Shown: positions 24,716 through 34,986, counted from the first letter of the stretch. The stretch is 64,000 bases of DNA from Subtercola frigoramans (GCF_016907385.1 NZ_JAFBBU010000001.1:1860001-1924000), one strand, 5' to 3'. The notes: a model not told the origin generated them from the sequence alone. Numbers and translations are program-made.

Positions 24716-26281
24716 GTGACAGAGACCGACATCATCGTGGTGGGCGGCGGCTCTGCCGGGTGCGTCGTGGCGCGGCGCCTGGCGGAAGACACGGGGCGCG
24801 ACGTTGTGCTGCTCGAAGCGGGGCCCAGCGACCAGGGGGTGCCGGGCATCCGTTCAGCCGGGTCGTGGGCGGGGCTGCTCGGCGGCGAGTATGACTGGAA
24901 CCAGAGCTACGGAGCGACCTGGCGCACGGCGGGGCGAGCGGTCCCGATTCCCCGCGGTCGAGTTCTCGGCGGTTCGAGCAGCATCAACGCCATGCTCTGG
25001 TATCGCGGACACCGCTCGGATTACGACGCGTGGGAGGCCGCCGGCGCCACGGGCTGGAACTACGATTCACTGCTGCCGTACTTCCGGCGGAGCGAAGACT
25101 GGCAGGGAGGCTCGACCGAGTATCGGGGTGCGGGCGGCCCGATGCGCATCGAGACCTCGCGCGACCCCCACCCGGTTGCTGCGGCCATGCTCGACGGCGC
25201 GGCCGAACTCGGGTTCGACGTGCTCGACGACGCGAACGCCGCCGAGAATGACGGTGCGGCACTGGCAAACCTGAACGTGACCGTGGAGCCTGAAACCGGG
25301 GAGGTCACCCGCTGGAGCACGGTTCGCGGGTACCTCGAGCCGGCGGCGGGCTGGCCGAACCTGCACGTGCTCGTTGATTCGCCGGTTTCGCGCCTGGTGT
25401 TCGAAGGATCGCGGTGCGTCGGTGTCGACTATGAACGCAGGAGCGGAGACGCACTGCCGCCCGAGACTGTTCGTCTGCGCGCCCGACAGGGTGTCGTACT
25501 CACGGCCGGGGCGATCCACACGCCGAGGCTGCTGATGCTGTCGGGGATCGGCGACCCAGACGAACTCGTGCCGCTCGGCATCACTGTGCACACCGCACTC
25601 CGGGGCGTCGGCAAGAATCTGCAGGATCACCCGCTGCTCATGGGTATGAACTTCCGTGCCCGCGAACCTCTCGGGCCGACCCGCGACAACGGTGGCGGGA
25701 GCATGCTGAACTGGAAGAGCTCGAAGTCGCGTGGCAAACCCGACCTCCACGCCTTCGTCGTGCAGGGGCCGCACGCCACCGATGAAGTGCGTGCGGGGCA
25801 TGACCTGTCGGGCTCGGTCTTCGCGATCTCGCCCGGCCTGATGGATTCACGCAGCGTCGGGTATCTCCGGTTGAAGTCCGCCGACCCCCGCGCGGCCCTC
25901 GAGATCCAGCCGAACTACCTTGCGGAACAGAACGACCTCGATGCCCTCATCGAATCGATGGAGACCATCGCCGACCTGGCCGCCACTTCGGCCTACCGGG
26001 CCATCGGGTCTTCCCCTGTCGCACCCCACCAGCGGCTCTCGAAGCAGGAGAAGATCGCCTTCATCAGGTCGAGCTGTTCGACGTTCTTCCACGCCTGCGG
26101 CACCGCTGCGATGGGAACAGGCGGATCCTCGGTCGTGAGCCCGGCCCTCGCCGTTCACGGCATCGACGGTCTGTGGGTGGCCGATGCGTCGGTGTTCCCT
26201 TCGATTCCCACCTCGAACACGCAGGCCGCCGTGATCGCCGTGGCCGAACGTGCCTCCGAGCTCATCGCAGAAACGCTCTGA
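24716..26281 (+). CDS. GMC-family FAD-dependent oxidoreductase (alcohol/choline dehydrogenase-like)
   Basis: 521-aa flavoprotein from GTG 24716; a GTG at 24692 is an alternative. The FAD-binding motif TDIIVVGGGSAGCVVARRLAEDTG opens the protein. GMC signatures follow: RGRVLGGSSSINAMLWYRGH and GAIHTPRLLMLSGIG. The C-terminal active-site region CSTFFHACGTAAMG and the final SNTQAAVIAVAERASELIAE are also present. Oxidises a primary alcohol to an aldehyde, which the next gene could process. Fourth enzyme type of the cluster, 10 nt after the ThDP beta stop. Confidence 0.9.
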   Translation: MTETDIIVVGGGSAGCVVARRLAEDTGRDVVLLEAGPSDQGVPGIRSAGSWAGLLGGEYDWNQSYGATWRTAGRAVPIPRGRVLGGSSSINAMLWYRGHRSDYDAWEAAGATGWNYDSLLPYFRRSEDWQGGSTEYRGAGGPMRIETSRDPHPVAAAMLDGAAELGFDVLDDANAAENDGAALANLNVTVEPETGEVTRWSTVRGYLEPAAGWPNLHVLVDSPVSRLVFEGSRCVGVDYERRSGDALPPETVRLRARQGVVLTAGAIHTPRLLMLSGIGDPDELVPLGITVHTALRGVGKNLQDHPLLMGMNFRAREPLGPTRDNGGGSMLNWKSSKSRGKPDLHAFVVQGPHATDEVRAGHDLSGSVFAISPGLMDSRSVGYLRLKSADPRAALEIQPNYLAEQNDLDALIESMETIADLAATSAYRAIGSSPVAPHQRLSKQEKIAFIRSSCSTFFHACGTAAMGTGGSSVVSPALAVHGIDGLWVADASVFPSIPTSNTQAAVIAVAERASELIAETL

Positions 26282-26347
26282 CCGTTCAGAGACCCATCCG
26301 ACGAGCTCCCGACCACACCACACCACAGACCAGACGAAAGTGCACGT

Positions 26348-27862
26348 ATGACCCTCCTCGACTATGACCTTGCAGCACGGCGCCCTTCCGTGTCGGCGTT
26401 CCTCGCTCGCGGCCCGCATCGGCTGCTCATCGATGGCGAATGGGTGGCCCCGTCATCGGGCGACTACATCGAGAGCCTCGACCCTGCCACCGGCACGATC
26501 CTCACCGAGATCGCGAGGGGAACCTCGGCCGATGTCGACGACGCTGTCTCTGCTGCCCGCCGGGCCCTTGAGTCCCCGGCCTGGTCGCGCATGACCCCAG
26601 CCGCGCGTTCGGCGTTGCTCTGGCGGCTTGCAGACCTGATCGAGCAGCACATCGACGAGCTCTCCGAACTCGAGACGCTCGACCAGGGCAAGGCCTACCG
26701 CACGGCCCGCTTCGGCGAACTGCCGGGCACGATCGCGCAGTTCCGGTACTACGCCGGGTACACGAACAAACTGTTGGGCACCACCATCCCCACCTCGATC
26801 GCGCACCAGCCCGAAGGTAAGCAGATCTTCGCCTACACGGTGAAGGAGCCGGTCGGCGTGGTCGCCGCAATTGTGCCCTGGAACTCTCCGCTGCTGATGG
26901 CCTCGATGAAGCTCGCTCCCGCTCTGGCTGCCGGATGCACGGTGGTACTCAAACCGTCGGAGAACACGTCGCTCACTGCACTTCGCCTCGGGGAACTTGC
27001 ACTCGAAGCAGGGTTCCCCGCGGGCGTCGTGAACGTGGTGACGGGATACGGCAGGGAGGTCGGGCAGGCGCTTGCCGAGCATCCGGGCGTCGACAAGATC
27101 GGCTTCACCGGGTCGACAGCGGTCGGCAAGGCCCTGCTGGTCGCGGCGCAGGGAAACCTGAAGCGACTCACGCTCGAACTCGGCGGCAAGTCTCCGGCGA
27201 TCGTGATGCCCGACGCCGACTTCGCGCTGGCCGTGCCCGGAATAGCCCGCGGTATCTTCAACAATGGCGGTCAGGTCTGTGTGGCGAGTTCGCGGGTGTA
27301 TGCGCATTCGAGCATATACGAGCGTCTCGTCGAGGAGGTCTCGCGCGAGGCCGATGCCCTGAGTCTCGGCCACGGCATGAACCCGGCCACCGATATGGGC
27401 CCGATGGTCAGCATGGTGCAGGCCGACAGGGTGGCTGAGTACGTTCGCGAAGGCGTTGCCGACGGAGTCGAGGTGACGGCGGGCGGGCTCCAGGTCGACG
27501 AGCAGCGCACGTTCTACCGGCCTACTGTGCTCACCGGGGTGCGGCAGGAGATGCGACTGATGCAGGAGGAGATCTTCGGGCCCGTCGTCTCGATCACCCC
27601 GTTCGACGAGGTCGATGAGGTGGTCGCCTGGGCGAACGACAGCGTGTACGGCCTGGCGGCGAGCGTCTGGACGGAGGGCTTGTCGAACGCACACACCCTC
27701 ACTTCGCGCATCAAGGCCGGCACGGTATGGGTGAACTGCCACTCGTACTTCTCGCCGGAATTACCCAAGGGCGGGCACAAGAAGTCCGGGTGGGGCTACG
27801 AGAACGGAGCCCAGGGCATCGAGAACTACCTCGAGTCGAAAACGGTGGTCACGGTCTACTGA
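26348..27862 (+). CDS. NAD(P)-dependent aldehyde dehydrogenase
   Basis: 504-aa ALDH superfamily enzyme. NAD-binding and catalytic features: VVAAIVPWNSPLLMASMKLAPALAAGCTVVLKPSE, IGFTGSTAVGKALL, the general-base glutamate in LTLELGGKSPAIV and the nucleophile in NNGGQVCVASSR. The C-terminal EEIFGPVVSITPFD and GGHKKSGWGYENG blocks are complete. It would oxidise the aldehyde made by the GMC enzyme or the ThDP decarboxylase. Lies 66 bp after the GMC gene. Its TGA lies inside the first unit of the tandem repeat at 27860-27903. Confidence 0.95.
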   Translation: MTLLDYDLAARRPSVSAFLARGPHRLLIDGEWVAPSSGDYIESLDPATGTILTEIARGTSADVDDAVSAARRALESPAWSRMTPAARSALLWRLADLIEQHIDELSELETLDQGKAYRTARFGELPGTIAQFRYYAGYTNKLLGTTIPTSIAHQPEGKQIFAYTVKEPVGVVAAIVPWNSPLLMASMKLAPALAAGCTVVLKPSENTSLTALRLGELALEAGFPAGVVNVVTGYGREVGQALAEHPGVDKIGFTGSTAVGKALLVAAQGNLKRLTLELGGKSPAIVMPDADFALAVPGIARGIFNNGGQVCVASSRVYAHSSIYERLVEEVSREADALSLGHGMNPATDMGPMVSMVQADRVAEYVREGVADGVEVTAGGLQVDEQRTFYRPTVLTGVRQEMRLMQEEIFGPVVSITPFDEVDEVVAWANDSVYGLAASVWTEGLSNAHTLTSRIKAGTVWVNCHSYFSPELPKGGHKKSGWGYENGAQGIENYLESKTVVTVY

Positions 27863-27972
27863 TCGCTGGTCGAGTAGCGGCTGATCGCTGGTTGAGTAGC
27901 GGCGCGGCCGCGTATCGAAACCCCAACGCGCCAGGATTTCGATACGCAGCGCTCCGCGCCGCTACTCAATCA
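27860..27972. repeat. REP-like hairpin with a 22-bp tandem duplication
   Basis: Two 22-bp units (27860-27881, 27882-27903, one mismatch) share TGATCGCTGGTYGAGTAGCG. The second unit opens a large inverted repeat running to 27972, with GAGTAGCGGCGCGG and CGTATCGAAA arms facing TTTCGATACG and CCGCGCCGCTACTC. It probably acts as a bidirectional terminator between the convergent aldehyde dehydrogenase and reductase genes. This type of element is scattered in Microbacteriaceae genomes. Confidence 0.8.
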
Positions 27973-27975
27973 GCG

Positions 27976-28710
27976 TCAGCGGGCGCGGGAGTATTTCGTG
28001 AGCATCATGCTGCCGGCGATCAGCACGTGGTCGAGGGTGAGGGCGCGGGGCACCGGAGGCCGCGAGATGCGCGTGATCCTCGGCCCTTCCCCGCCCTCCA
28101 ACACGGGGCTCAGGGTCAGGCACAACTCGTCGAGTTCGTCGTTGGCGACCAGGTCTCCGAGCAGGCTCGGGCCACCCTCACAGTGGATCTGCGTGAGGCC
28201 CCGCCCCAGCAGTTCGGCGACCAGGAGCTTCGGTTCCACAGAATTCTGACCGCAGTCGACAACGTCGGCGACGTGTTCCAGGGCCGCACGCCGGGCTGCG
28301 TCGGCTGAGCCGATCGTGAGTATGAGCGGCCGTCGGGGCGCCTTCGTGAAGACATCACTCTCGAGGTCGAGCTCCAACCCGCGGCTGACGATCGCGAAGG
28401 CCGGATGCTCGGGGAGCCCGTTCTGCGCACGCCACAGCGCAGCCCCGGGTTCGAGCCGCATCGCGCCGTACCCCTCCGCGCGCAGGGTGCCTGCACCGAC
28501 CACCACCACGTCGCACAGCTGGCGCAGCACGTCGAAGACGCGTTTGTCAGCGGGCCCTCCGAGCCTTCCGGAGAGCCCCTCGACGGTGGCCGAGCCGTCG
28601 ATCGACGAGACGAAGTTGGCTCGAACGAGTCGCTCTGAACGGTCGGCCGGCGCATACAGTGCGATCAGCTGGGCATCGGTCAGGGCATCCAGTTCGCTCA
28701 CTGTCTGCAT
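27976..28710 (-). CDS. RibD C-terminal-type (pyrimidine reductase family) protein
   Basis: 244-aa dihydrofolate-reductase-like fold of the RibD-C family. Signature pieces: RANFVSSIDGSATVEGLSGRLGGPADKRVFDVLRQLCDVVVVGAGTLRAEGYG (NADPH/substrate region) and IHCEGGPSLLGDLVANDELDELCLTLSPVLEGG. RibD-C enzymes reduce 5-amino-6-ribosylamino pyrimidinone, but stand-alone actinobacterial members are often of unknown substrate. Transcribed toward the REP-like hairpin and 42 bp after the FolP-type gene, so the two may form an operon with a pteridine/flavin theme. Confidence 0.85.
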   Translation of the reverse strand: MQTVSELDALTDAQLIALYAPADRSERLVRANFVSSIDGSATVEGLSGRLGGPADKRVFDVLRQLCDVVVVGAGTLRAEGYGAMRLEPGAALWRAQNGLPEHPAFAIVSRGLELDLESDVFTKAPRRPLILTIGSADAARRAALEHVADVVDCGQNSVEPKLLVAELLGRGLTQIHCEGGPSLLGDLVANDELDELCLTLSPVLEGGEGPRITRISRPPVPRALTLDHVLIAGSMMLTKYSRAR

Positions 28711-28752
28711 GGTGTGCTCCCTTGCTGACCGTTTCTTGCACCGGTTCCTGGA

Positions 28753-29646
28753 CTACAGATTGTGGACTGCGTAGACGGGTTCCCGCCAGCCCATGATGGC
28801 CTCGACCATACGCATCGCATCGACCGATTCGCGAACGTTGTGCATGCGCACGATCCGCGCGCCGAGCATCACACTCACCGTGGCCGCGGCGAGGGAGCCC
28901 GGGAGGCGCTCCGGTTTCTCGCGCCCCAGCGATTCGCCGATGAAGTCCTTGTTCGAGACGGCAGCGAGCGTCGGCAGACCCAGGGCCGTGATCTCGAAGA
29001 GCCTGCGCGTCAGCTCGAGAGTCTGAAAGGTGTTCTTGTTGAGGTCATGCCCCGGGTCGACGATGATCCTGTTCTCGGGAATGCCCCGAGAGACAGCGAA
29101 GTCGACACGCGACTGCAGGAACGACGCGATCTCGCCCGCGACATCGTCATACTGCGGCCGCGGATACACCTGCCGCGGCGCCGCGAGACTGTGGGTGATG
29201 ACCAGCGTCGCGTCGCTGTCGGCGACCACGTCGGCCAGCCGGGGGTCATGGATGCCCGTGGTGTCGTTGATCACACCCGCACCGGCCGCGATCGCCGCTT
29301 CGGCCACTTCGGGGCGAAAGGTGTCGACCGAGACGACGACATCGGATTCCGCGACCAGCCCCTCGATCACGGGGATGACCCGCTCGAGTTCGTCGCGCCC
29401 GGAGAGCTCGGGGCCGGGCGCAAACGGCACCCCGCCGATGTCGACCCAGTCTGCTCCGTCGCGGGCCGCCTGCACGGCGGCCTCAACGGCGCGATCGAGT
29501 GCGAACGTCGCGCCCTCGTCGAAGAATGAATCAGGCGTGCGGTTGATGATCGCCATCACGGCGATCTGGCGGGAGAAGTCGAAGGTCCGCGCTCCGATCA
29601 GACGCACAGGCTCGCGCAGCGGCGGCAGGCGGAAAGCAGGTCCCAT
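28753..29646 (-). CDS. folP2: Dihydropteroate synthase homologue (FolP2 type)
   Basis: 297-aa TIM-barrel protein of the DHPS family (7,8-dihydropterin pyrophosphate plus p-aminobenzoate). The N-terminal motif reads AIINRTPDSFFDEG rather than the VNVTPDSFSDGG of true FolP; this variant is characteristic of the actinobacterial FolP2 paralogue, which in mycobacteria lacks DHPS activity. Also visible: GADWVDIGG, SVDTFRPEVAEAAIAAGAGVINDTTG, IIVDPGHDLNKN and VRMHNVRESVDAMRM. The ATG at 29646 starts at the conserved region; a longer frame to 29703 runs into the thrS upstream region and is unlikely. TAGAGT 8 nt upstream hints at a near-leaderless mRNA. Confidence 0.85.
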   Translation of the reverse strand: MGPAFRLPPLREPVRLIGARTFDFSRQIAVMAIINRTPDSFFDEGATFALDRAVEAAVQAARDGADWVDIGGVPFAPGPELSGRDELERVIPVIEGLVAESDVVVSVDTFRPEVAEAAIAAGAGVINDTTGIHDPRLADVVADSDATLVITHSLAAPRQVYPRPQYDDVAGEIASFLQSRVDFAVSRGIPENRIIVDPGHDLNKNTFQTLELTRRLFEITALGLPTLAAVSNKDFIGESLGREKPERLPGSLAAATVSVMLGARIVRMHNVRESVDAMRMVEAIMGWREPVYAVHNL

Positions 29647-29724
29647 GTCGACCGACTCTAGCGGCTGACCCGCACCGCTAAAGTTGACAGTCAGGCAACA
29701 CAACCCTCAGGGAGTACACGGCAC

Positions 29725-31719
29725 GTGAGTGACATCATCCAGGTCGACAATGCAAGCACCGGATTCGAACTGTTCAGTGATCGAACGATCGTCGCCATGA
29801 AGGTCAACGGTGAGCTGCGCGACCTGGCCGCGACGGCGGCCGCCGGCGACTACGTCGAGGCCATCCACCTCGACTCACCAGATGGCCTGAACATCCTCCG
29901 CCACTCGGCGACCCACGTGATGGCCCAGGCCGTGCAGTCGATCAATCCTGAAGCCAAGCTCGGCATTGGCCCGCCCATCACCGACGGTTTCTACTACGAC
30001 TTCGATGTGACAACCGCATTCACCCCCGACGATCTGAAGACGCTCGAAAAGGCGATGGATCGCATCATCCGGCAGGGTCAGCGCTTCATGCGCCGGGTCG
30101 TGACCGAAGAAGAAGCGCGTCTCGAACTGGCGCACGAACCGTACAAGCTCGAACTCATCGGCATCAAAGGCGGCTCTGCCGCCGAAGACGAATCGGTCGA
30201 GGTCGGGGGTACCGAACTCACCATCTACGACAACGTCGACCCGAAGACGGGCGAGACCGTGTGGAGCGACCTCTGCCGGGGACCGCACCTGCCGAACACC
30301 CGGATGATCGGCAACGGTTTCGCGCTCACCCGCCTGGCGGCGGCGTACTGGCGCGGCTCCGAGAAGAACCCCCAACTGCAGCGTATCTACGGCACGGCGT
30401 GGCCCACCAAAGACGAGCTCCGCGCCTACCAGGCCCGGCAGGAGGAGGCCGCCAAGCGCGACCACCGCCGCATCGGCGCCGAACTCGACCTCTTCTCCTT
30501 TCCTGAGGAGATCGGTTCCGGGCTTGCCGTGTTCCACCCCAAGGGCGGCATCATCCGCCAGGAGCTTGAGAACTACTCGCGTCAGCGCCACATCGCTGCC
30601 GGCTATGACTTCGTGAACACCCCGCACATCACCAAGGCCAACCTGTTCATGACCAGTGGTCACCTCCAGTGGTACGCCGACGGAATGTTCCCGCCCATGC
30701 ACCTCGACGAGGAGCGCGACGAGGAGGGCAACATCACCCGGCAGGGCCAGGACTACTACCTGAAGCCCATGAACTGCCCATACCACAACCTGATCTTCCG
30801 GGCTCGCGGCCGGAGCTACCGCGAACTGCCGCTCCGCATGTTCGAGTTCGGCTCGGTCTACCGCTACGAGAAGAGCGGAACCCTGCAAGGCCTCACCCGC
30901 GTGCGGGGCATGACTCAGGACGATGCCCACATCTACACCACACAGGAGCAGGTCAAACCCGAGCTCACCAGCACCCTGAAGTTCGTGCTCGATCTTCTGA
31001 AGGACTACGGGCTCGACGACTTCTACCTCGAGCTCTCGACCAGGGACGCGACGAACCCGAAGTTCATCGGAGCCGACGAGCTCTGGGACGCGGCGACGGA
31101 GACCTTGCGCGAAGTCGCAGAGGAATCCGGACTCCAGCTCGTGCCCGACCCCGGGGGAGCAGCCTTCTACGGCCCGAAGATCTCAGTGCAGGCGAGAGAC
31201 GCGATCGGCCGAACCTGGCAGATGTCGACCATCCAGCTCGATTTCAACCAACCGGAGCGCTTCGAACTCGAATACACCGCCTCAGACGGCACCCGCCAGC
31301 GTCCGATCATGATCCACCGCGCACTGTTCGGCTCGATCGAACGGTTCTTCGCCGTTCTCACCGAGCACTACGCCGGCGCGTTCCCGGTGTGGCTCTCGCC
31401 CGTGCAGGTGATGGGCATCCCGGTCGCCGAGCAGTACGAGGAGTATCTCGGTGAGGTGATCGCCCAGCTGAAGGCGAAAGGCGTTCGCGCAGAGCTCGAC
31501 GCCAGCGACGACCGAATGCAGAAGAAGATCCGCACCCACACGAAGGAGAAGGTACCGTTCCTTCTCATCGTGGGAGAGGATGACCGGGCAGGCGGCACCG
31601 TCAGTTTCCGTTTCCGCGACGGCACCCAAGAGAACAACGTGCTCATCGCCGACGCCGTCGACAAGATCGTGGCGTCGATCGCCAACAAGACCCAGGTCAC
31701 GACTCAGGGCCAGATCTGA
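29725..31719 (+). CDS. thrS: Threonyl-tRNA synthetase
   Basis: Class II synthetase of 664 aa charging tRNA-Thr. N-terminal TGS-like region, then the editing domain with [11 protein letters not shown] (HxxxH), the catalytic core with the zinc ligand in [24 protein letters not shown] (motif 2 region) and [20 protein letters not shown] (motif 3), and a C-terminal anticodon-binding domain ([23 protein letters not shown]). GTG start at 29725 with GGGAG 10 nt upstream. The HIT gene starts 2 nt after the stop. Confidence 0.97.
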   Translation: MSDIIQVDNASTGFELFSDRTIVAMKVNGELRDLAATAAAGDYVEAIHLDSPDGLNILRHSATHVMAQAVQSINPEAKLGIGPPITDGFYYDFDVTTAFTPDDLKTLEKAMDRIIRQGQRFMRRVVTEEEARLELAHEPYKLELIGIKGGSAAEDESVEVGGTELTIYDNVDPKTGETVWSDLCRGPHLPNTRMIGNGFALTRLAAAYWRGSEKNPQLQRIYGTAWPTKDELRAYQARQEEAAKRDHRRIGAELDLFSFPEEIGSGLAVFHPKGGIIRQELENYSRQRHIAAGYDFVNTPHITKANLFMTSGHLQWYADGMFPPMHLDEERDEEGNITRQGQDYYLKPMNCPYHNLIFRARGRSYRELPLRMFEFGSVYRYEKSGTLQGLTRVRGMTQDDAHIYTTQEQVKPELTSTLKFVLDLLKDYGLDDFYLELSTRDATNPKFIGADELWDAATETLREVAEESGLQLVPDPGGAAFYGPKISVQARDAIGRTWQMSTIQLDFNQPERFELEYTASDGTRQRPIMIHRALFGSIERFFAVLTEHYAGAFPVWLSPVQVMGIPVAEQYEEYLGEVIAQLKAKGVRAELDASDDRMQKKIRTHTKEKVPFLLIVGEDDRAGGTVSFRFRDGTQENNVLIADAVDKIVASIANKTQVTTQGQI

Positions 31720-31721
31720 AC

Positions 31722-32312
31722 ATGACAGCACAGTTTGGCGACGGCGAATTCGCTGGTGACGACGAATTCGTTGGGGTCGAAATCACGGATTCCAGCGTTC
31801 TGGCCGGCGTACCCGACGAGTTCCAACGGCTCTGGACGCCTCACCGCATGGTGTACATCCAGAACGGTACGCAGCCCGAGAAACACGAGTGCCCGTTCTG
31901 CATCGCACCCACGCTCAGCGACGAAGAGGCCCTCATCGTCGCGCGGGGTGAACACGCCTACGTTCTGCTGAACCTGTTCCCGTACAACAGCGGGCACCTG
32001 CTGGTCTGCCCGTACCGGCACGTCTCGATGTACGACCAGGCGAGCGATGCCGAAGTGGCGGAGATCGCCTCGCTCACCCAGACCGCGATGCGCGTCCTGG
32101 CTGCCGTGTCGCGCAACGATGGGTACAACATCGGCATGAACCAGGGCCGGGTAGCCGGGGCGGGAATCGCCGATCACCTGCACCAGCACATCGTGCCCCG
32201 CTGGGCCAATGACGCGAACTTCTTCCCGATCATCGCGAAGACGAAGGCGTTGCCGCAGCTCCTGGGGGAGGTTCGGGCATCCATTGCCGCTGCCTGGCCC
32301 ACAGCGGGCTGA
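31722..32312 (+). CDS. HIT-family nucleotide hydrolase/phosphorylase
   Basis: 196-aa histidine-triad protein. The catalytic HIT motif is H152-L-H154-Q-H156 ([12 protein letters not shown]). HECPFCIAP near residue 55-63 adds a Cys pair typical of the actinobacterial Ap4A-phosphorylase-like group, and [18 protein letters not shown] precedes the active site. It acts on nucleoside polyphosphates or AMP conjugates. Follows thrS with a 2-nt gap, a placement conserved in Actinobacteria; no phosphatidylinositol-phosphate synthase gene follows here. Confidence 0.93.
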   Translation: MTAQFGDGEFAGDDEFVGVEITDSSVLAGVPDEFQRLWTPHRMVYIQNGTQPEKHECPFCIAPTLSDEEALIVARGEHAYVLLNLFPYNSGHLLVCPYRHVSMYDQASDAEVAEIASLTQTAMRVLAAVSRNDGYNIGMNQGRVAGAGIADHLHQHIVPRWANDANFFPIIAKTKALPQLLGEVRASIAAAWPTAG

Positions 32313-32416
32313 ACCCGACCTTCAAGCAGCCAATCGCGATCAACTGGTATGGCTGTAGCCCGCGAGGGCGCCCGTGTGCGCGTCTTCGTGCAGGCCAATC
32401 GGTAGAATGGACGATT

Positions 32417-33319
32417 ATGACTGACAGCTCTCTCACCTCCTCCGTCGGCTCCAATCGCGTCAAGCGCGGCCTTGCAGAAATGCTCAAAGGCGGTGTGATC
32501 ATGGACGTCGTGAACGCCGACCAGGCACGCATCGCCGAAGACGCGGGCGCTGTGGCCGTGATGGCGCTCGAGCGTGTGCCCGCCGACATCCGGTCGCAGG
32601 GCGGTGTCGCACGGATGAGTGACCCTGACCTCATCGACGGGATCCGCGCCGCCGTCTCGATTCCGGTGATGGCGAAGGCCCGCATCGGTCACTTCGTCGA
32701 GGCGCAGGTGCTGCAGGCGCTCGACGTGGACTACATCGACGAGTCCGAGGTGCTGAGCCCGGCCGACTACGTGAACCACATCGACAAGTGGAACTTCACC
32801 ATTCCCTTCGTCTGTGGTGCCACGAACCTCGGCGAGGCGCTTCGACGCATCAACGAGGGTGCTGCCATGATCCGGTCGAAGGGCGAGGCCGGCACCGGTG
32901 ACGTCTCAGAGGCCACCAAGCACATCCGCAAGATCCTCGGCGAGATCCGCGCTCTCAGTTCACTCGCACCCGACGAACTCTACGTCGCCGCGAAAGAGCT
33001 CCAGGCGCCCTACGAACTCGTCGCCGAGATCGCCGAGACCGGCAAACTCCCCGTGGTGCTCTTCACCGCCGGCGGAGTCGCGACCCCTGCCGACGCTGCC
33101 ATGATGATGCAGCTCGGTGCCGACGGTGTCTTCGTCGGGTCCGGCGTCTTCAAGTCCGGCGACCCCGTCAAGCGCGCCGCCGCGATCGTGAAGGCGACGA
33201 CGTTCTATGACGATCCCCAGGTCGTCGCCGAAGCCTCACGTGGCCTCGGTGAGGCCATGGTCGGCATCAACGTCTCCGACCTTGCCGCTCCCCACCGCCT
33301 CTCCGAACGTGGCTGGTAA
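32417..33319 (+). CDS. pdxS: Pyridoxal 5'-phosphate synthase, PdxS subunit
   Basis: 300-aa (beta/alpha)8 synthase that forms PLP from ribose 5-phosphate, glyceraldehyde 3-phosphate and ammonia. Schiff-base lysine K87 in [12 protein letters not shown]; the second lysine is in [12 protein letters not shown]; phosphate-binding [30 protein letters not shown] follows. TAGAAT lies 8 nt upstream of the ATG, so the mRNA is nearly leaderless. Overlaps pdxT, which supplies ammonia. Confidence 0.98.
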   Translation: MTDSSLTSSVGSNRVKRGLAEMLKGGVIMDVVNADQARIAEDAGAVAVMALERVPADIRSQGGVARMSDPDLIDGIRAAVSIPVMAKARIGHFVEAQVLQALDVDYIDESEVLSPADYVNHIDKWNFTIPFVCGATNLGEALRRINEGAAMIRSKGEAGTGDVSEATKHIRKILGEIRALSSLAPDELYVAAKELQAPYELVAEIAETGKLPVVLFTAGGVATPADAAMMMQLGADGVFVGSGVFKSGDPVKRAAAIVKATTFYDDPQVVAEASRGLGEAMVGINVSDLAAPHRLSERGW

Positions 33320-33950
33320 TTCCGCTCCGATTGGTAGTACGGCCTCGGCTGGCCCGACTGTCGGAGTCCTCGCCCTCCAGGGCGACTTCCGCGAACACGC
33401 CGCGGTTCTTCGTTCGTTCGGCGCCGACGTCATCACCGTCAGGCGGCCCGAAGAACTCGAGCGTGTCTCCGGCCTGGTCATCCCGGGTGGCGAGTCGAGC
33501 GTCATCGACAAGCTCTCCCGGATGTTCGGCCTCGCCGACCCGCTGAAGGCGGCCATTGCTGCGGGGCTCCCGGTGTACGGCACGTGTGCGGGCCTCATCA
33601 TGCTCGCCGACACCGTTCTCGACGGAATCACGGGCCAGCAGAGCCTGGGGGGGCTCGACATCTCGGTGCGGCGCAATGCCTTCGGCGGCCAGAAGGAGTC
33701 CTTCGAGGTCGACATCGACATCGCAGAGCTCGGCGAGCCACCCGTGCACGCCGTGTTCATCAGGGCGCCGGTGGTCGAGACCGTGGGGGAGCGGGCATCC
33801 ATTCTCGGTGCATTGGCCGACGGCCGGGTGATCGCCGTCGAACAGGGCAACCTGCTCGGAACCTCGTTCCACCCCGAGATGACCGACGACCACCGGTTCC
33901 ACCGCCGCTTCTACGACCGGGTGCTCGCAACCGACTTCGCAGCCAGCTAG
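33309..33950 (+). CDS. pdxT: Glutaminase subunit of PLP synthase
   Basis: 213-aa class I glutamine amidotransferase delivering ammonia to PdxS. Nucleophile C93 in [11 protein letters not shown], oxyanion segment [12 protein letters not shown] and catalytic His/Glu in [11 protein letters not shown]. The GTG at 33309 lies inside the pdxS 3' end (11-nt overlap) and was chosen as the only suitable start before the conserved [13 protein letters not shown]; a longer open frame upstream merely shadows pdxS. A 15-residue Ser/Ala-rich extension precedes the core. Confidence 0.95.
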   Translation: MAGNSAPIGSTASAGPTVGVLALQGDFREHAAVLRSFGADVITVRRPEELERVSGLVIPGGESSVIDKLSRMFGLADPLKAAIAAGLPVYGTCAGLIMLADTVLDGITGQQSLGGLDISVRRNAFGGQKESFEVDIDIAELGEPPVHAVFIRAPVVETVGERASILGALADGRVIAVEQGNLLGTSFHPEMTDDHRFHRRFYDRVLATDFAAS

Positions 33951-34065
33951 TTTCGCCCAAGCAGTTCCGCTCAGGCAGTTTCGCCCGGCTGGTTTCACAC
34001 GCCTCCCGTTTCCCTCCACGCGACACGCTCTAGACTGGGCGGAGTATTTTTCAAGGAGATCACCA

Positions 34066-34824
34066 ATGTCCGGACATTCCAAGTGGGCCACAACCAAGCA
34101 CCAGAAGGCCGTCACTGACGCCCGCCGTGCCAAGTCGTTCGCCAAGCTCATCAAGAACATCGAAGTCGCCGCGAAGCTGGGCGGCGCAGACCTCTCGGGC
34201 AACCCGACGCTCGTCGACGCCATCCAGAAGGCGAAGAAGACCTCCGTTCCGAAGGACCTGATCGACCGCGCGGTGAAGCGTGGCGCCGGCGTGGGTGCCG
34301 ACGCGGTTGAGTACCAGACGATCATCTACGAGGGCTACGCAGCCCACGGGGTGGCCATGCTGATCGAGTGCCTCACGGACAACAAGAACCGTGCTGCGGC
34401 GGATGTTCGGGCGATCGTGTCGCGTAATGGTGGAACCATGGGCGACCCGGGCAGTGTCGCGTACAACTTCCACCGCAAGGGCGTCATCAAGGTCGAGCAC
34501 ACGCCGAACCTCACCGAAGACGACGTGATGATCGCCGTCATGGACTCTGGTGCCGAAGAGGTGACCGACCACGGCGACGTGTTCGAGATCCTCACGGAAG
34601 CTTCTGACCTCGTTGCAAACCGCACGGCACTCCAGGAGGCGGGAATCGACTACGACTCTGCCGACATTGAATTCGTGCCGGGTCTCAAGGTCGAGATCGA
34701 CGCCGAGACCGCCCGCAAGGTGTTCAGGCTGATCGACGCCCTCGAAGACAACGACGACGTGCAGAACATCTACAGCAACTTCGACCTGAGCCCCGAGGTG
34801 CAGGCCGAGCTCGAAGAGGACTGA
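34066..34824 (+). CDS. yebC: YebC/PmpR-family DNA-binding regulator
   Basis: 252-aa protein beginning with the hallmark [23 protein letters not shown] and containing [30 protein letters not shown] and [14 protein letters not shown]. The family comprises transcriptional regulators, and some members assist translation of polyproline. Precedes ruvCAB as in many actinobacteria. AAGGAG 8 nt upstream gives a standard SD, unlike the leaderless ruv genes downstream. The next 168 bp hold no gene, only a degraded repeat-like, very GC-rich stretch. Confidence 0.95.
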   Translation: MSGHSKWATTKHQKAVTDARRAKSFAKLIKNIEVAAKLGGADLSGNPTLVDAIQKAKKTSVPKDLIDRAVKRGAGVGADAVEYQTIIYEGYAAHGVAMLIECLTDNKNRAAADVRAIVSRNGGTMGDPGSVAYNFHRKGVIKVEHTPNLTEDDVMIAVMDSGAEEVTDHGDVFEILTEASDLVANRTALQEAGIDYDSADIEFVPGLKVEIDAETARKVFRLIDALEDNDDVQNIYSNFDLSPEVQAELEED

Positions 34825-34980
34825 CGACGCAGTCTGGTCGAGTGGCACGGCGCGCAGCCGTGGGTAGCGAAACCGCGACGTTGTGAGTCGCGCGCGCCGC
34901 GTCGCGATCGGTACGCCGGCCTCAACACGGCGCAGCTGACTCACCGGGCGCGGCAGCGCGTGCGGCGAGCGAGACCGGGG

Positions 34981-34986
34981 TAGGTT
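34981..34986 (+). promoter_or_regulatory. -10 element (TAGGTT) for leaderless ruvC
   Basis: TAGGTT ends 6 nt before the ruvC GTG (34993), so transcription should start at the start codon; no SD is present. Confidence 0.6.
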
